In this document: piece by piece, positions 7,042 through 7,452 of the stretch
Position numbering within the stretch: position 1 is the stretch's first letter
Layout: each line of letters begins with the position of its first letter
Source of the DNA: Spirochaetaceae bacterium
GTDB taxonomy: Bacteria; Spirochaetota; Spirochaetia; Treponematales; Rectinemataceae
Assembly: GCA_003452735.1 (NCBI GenBank)
Contig: DMNL01000126.1
Coordinates: 1-7,452, forward strand
Length of the DNA stretch: 7,452 bases
Reading direction: 5' to 3'
Translations under genes and position numbers: made by a program
The notes under the pieces: generated by a model
The model's input: only the letters and a program-made list of their open reading frames with translations
What the model was told of the DNA's origin: nothing
The model's database searches: none

Positions 7042-7452
7042 ACACAATGGACAAAAGCGAGAAAAGCCGTAGTAGTCAGAAAAGTCACAATATCCGGAAA
7101 AGCCGCAAAAGCCAGGCGAACCAAGAGCTGTTCGATTGGACTCCGCCAAGTGGAATCTATGACGGTTCGCTGCCATCTGGCGAGCGCATTCGAGTAGGTT
7201 TTCGCAAGACATCGCTCCTTGATTATCCCGCCAGGCTTGCAAGCGTGATTTTCTTTACAGGCTGCAATTTTCGTTGCCCATGGTGTCACAATAGAGAACT
7301 CGTACTCGGCGAAGCGGACGATTTGCTAGCCCTCGATGAATGCCTATCCATAATAGAAAAACGCAAGCACCTTGTGCAGGGAGTCGTTCTCACTGGAGGC
7401 GAGCCCTTACTGCAAAGAATAATAAGCGAGCTGATAGCGCAAATACATGAGC
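7038..7452 (+). CDS. nrdG: Anaerobic ribonucleotide reductase activating protein, radical SAM (partial)
   Basis: NrdG uses a 4Fe-4S cluster and S-adenosylmethionine to generate the glycyl radical on NrdD. The first 138 codons are present; the gene leaves the right edge. The radical SAM motif is CNFRCPWC with C76, C80 and C83. GGEP lies at 120-123, where SAM binding is expected. The core begins at about RVGFRKTSLLDYPARLASVIFFTG, the style of the NrdG2 group (TIGR02495-like), not the short E. coli type. Before it lies an extra basic, serine-rich extension of about 30 residues built from a 9-bp repeat. The ATG at 7038 overlaps the nrdD stop (ATGA), with AGGA about 12 nt upstream. A second in-frame ATG at 7047 has poorer spacing to that site, so 7038 is preferred. 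Co-transcription with nrdD under the NrdR boxes is expected. Confidence 0.93.
   Translation, partial: MNTMDKSEKSRSSQKSHNIRKSRKSQANQELFDWTPPSGIYDGSLPSGERIRVGFRKTSLLDYPARLASVIFFTGCNFRCPWCHNRELVLGEADDLLALDECLSIIEKRKHLVQGVVLTGGEPLLQRIISELIAQIHE
7050..7112 (+). repeat. 9-bp tandem repeat in the nrdG N-terminal extension, seven units
   Basis: Seven consecutive 9-bp units have the form NNN-AAA-AGY, encoding X-Lys-Ser: DKS, EKS, RSS, QKS, HNI, RKS, RKS. Five of the seven keep Lys-Ser; units 3 and 5 are diverged. The array fills almost all of the N-terminal extension ahead of the radical SAM core. The product would be a basic, flexible tail of no recognised function. Confidence 0.75.

Overview
The window holds two divergent, ordinary-looking metabolic units. 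The genes suggest an anaerobic or facultatively anaerobic bacterium: a class III (oxygen-sensitive) ribonucleotide reductase and a secreted BMP-family binding protein. The binding protein has a signal peptide but no lipobox cysteine, which suggests a free periplasmic protein in a two-membraned cell. A spirochaete-like lineage is a guess from the general look of the transporter proteins; nothing here proves it.

Left part (1-4090, minus strand): a BMP/PnrA-type ABC importer in the order binding protein (3053-4090), double-ABC ATPase (1272-2801), permease A (238-1275) and permease B (1-241, cut by the window edge). ATPase/permease A and permease A/permease B each overlap by 4 bp (ATGA), so translation is probably coupled. 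The binding-protein gene has a near-consensus promoter (TTGACG, 17 nt, TATAAT) and a strong ribosome binding site. A 251-bp gap with degenerate 18-bp and 21-bp tandem repeats separates it from the ATPase gene. Relatives import purine nucleosides; riboflavin is the main alternative.

Middle (4091-4308): the divergent control region. Two NrdR-box-like sites lie 31 bp apart just ahead of nrdD, and they form an 11-bp perfect inverted repeat.

Right part (4309-7452, plus strand): nrdD and nrdG, overlapping by 4 bp (nrdG is cut by the window edge). NrdD is unusually long (910 aa). It has an ATP-cone, a complete glycyl radical body with zinc site and radical glycine, a roughly 90-residue linker built from a 36-bp/12-residue tandem repeat, and a C-terminal thioredoxin/glutaredoxin-like domain with a CPNC active site. 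An MCC motif in the probable finger loop fits the redoxin-dependent rather than formate-dependent class III subtype, so the enzyme may carry its own reductant. NrdG has an N-terminal extension made of a 9-bp (X-Lys-Ser) repeat.

Taken together, the importer may salvage nucleosides while NrdDG makes dNTPs, though the two units appear to be controlled separately. I did not find a CRISPR array, RNA gene, mobile element or defence system. The most unusual features are the NrdD-redoxin fusion and the recurring short degenerate tandem repeats placed in linkers, extensions and intergenic DNA.
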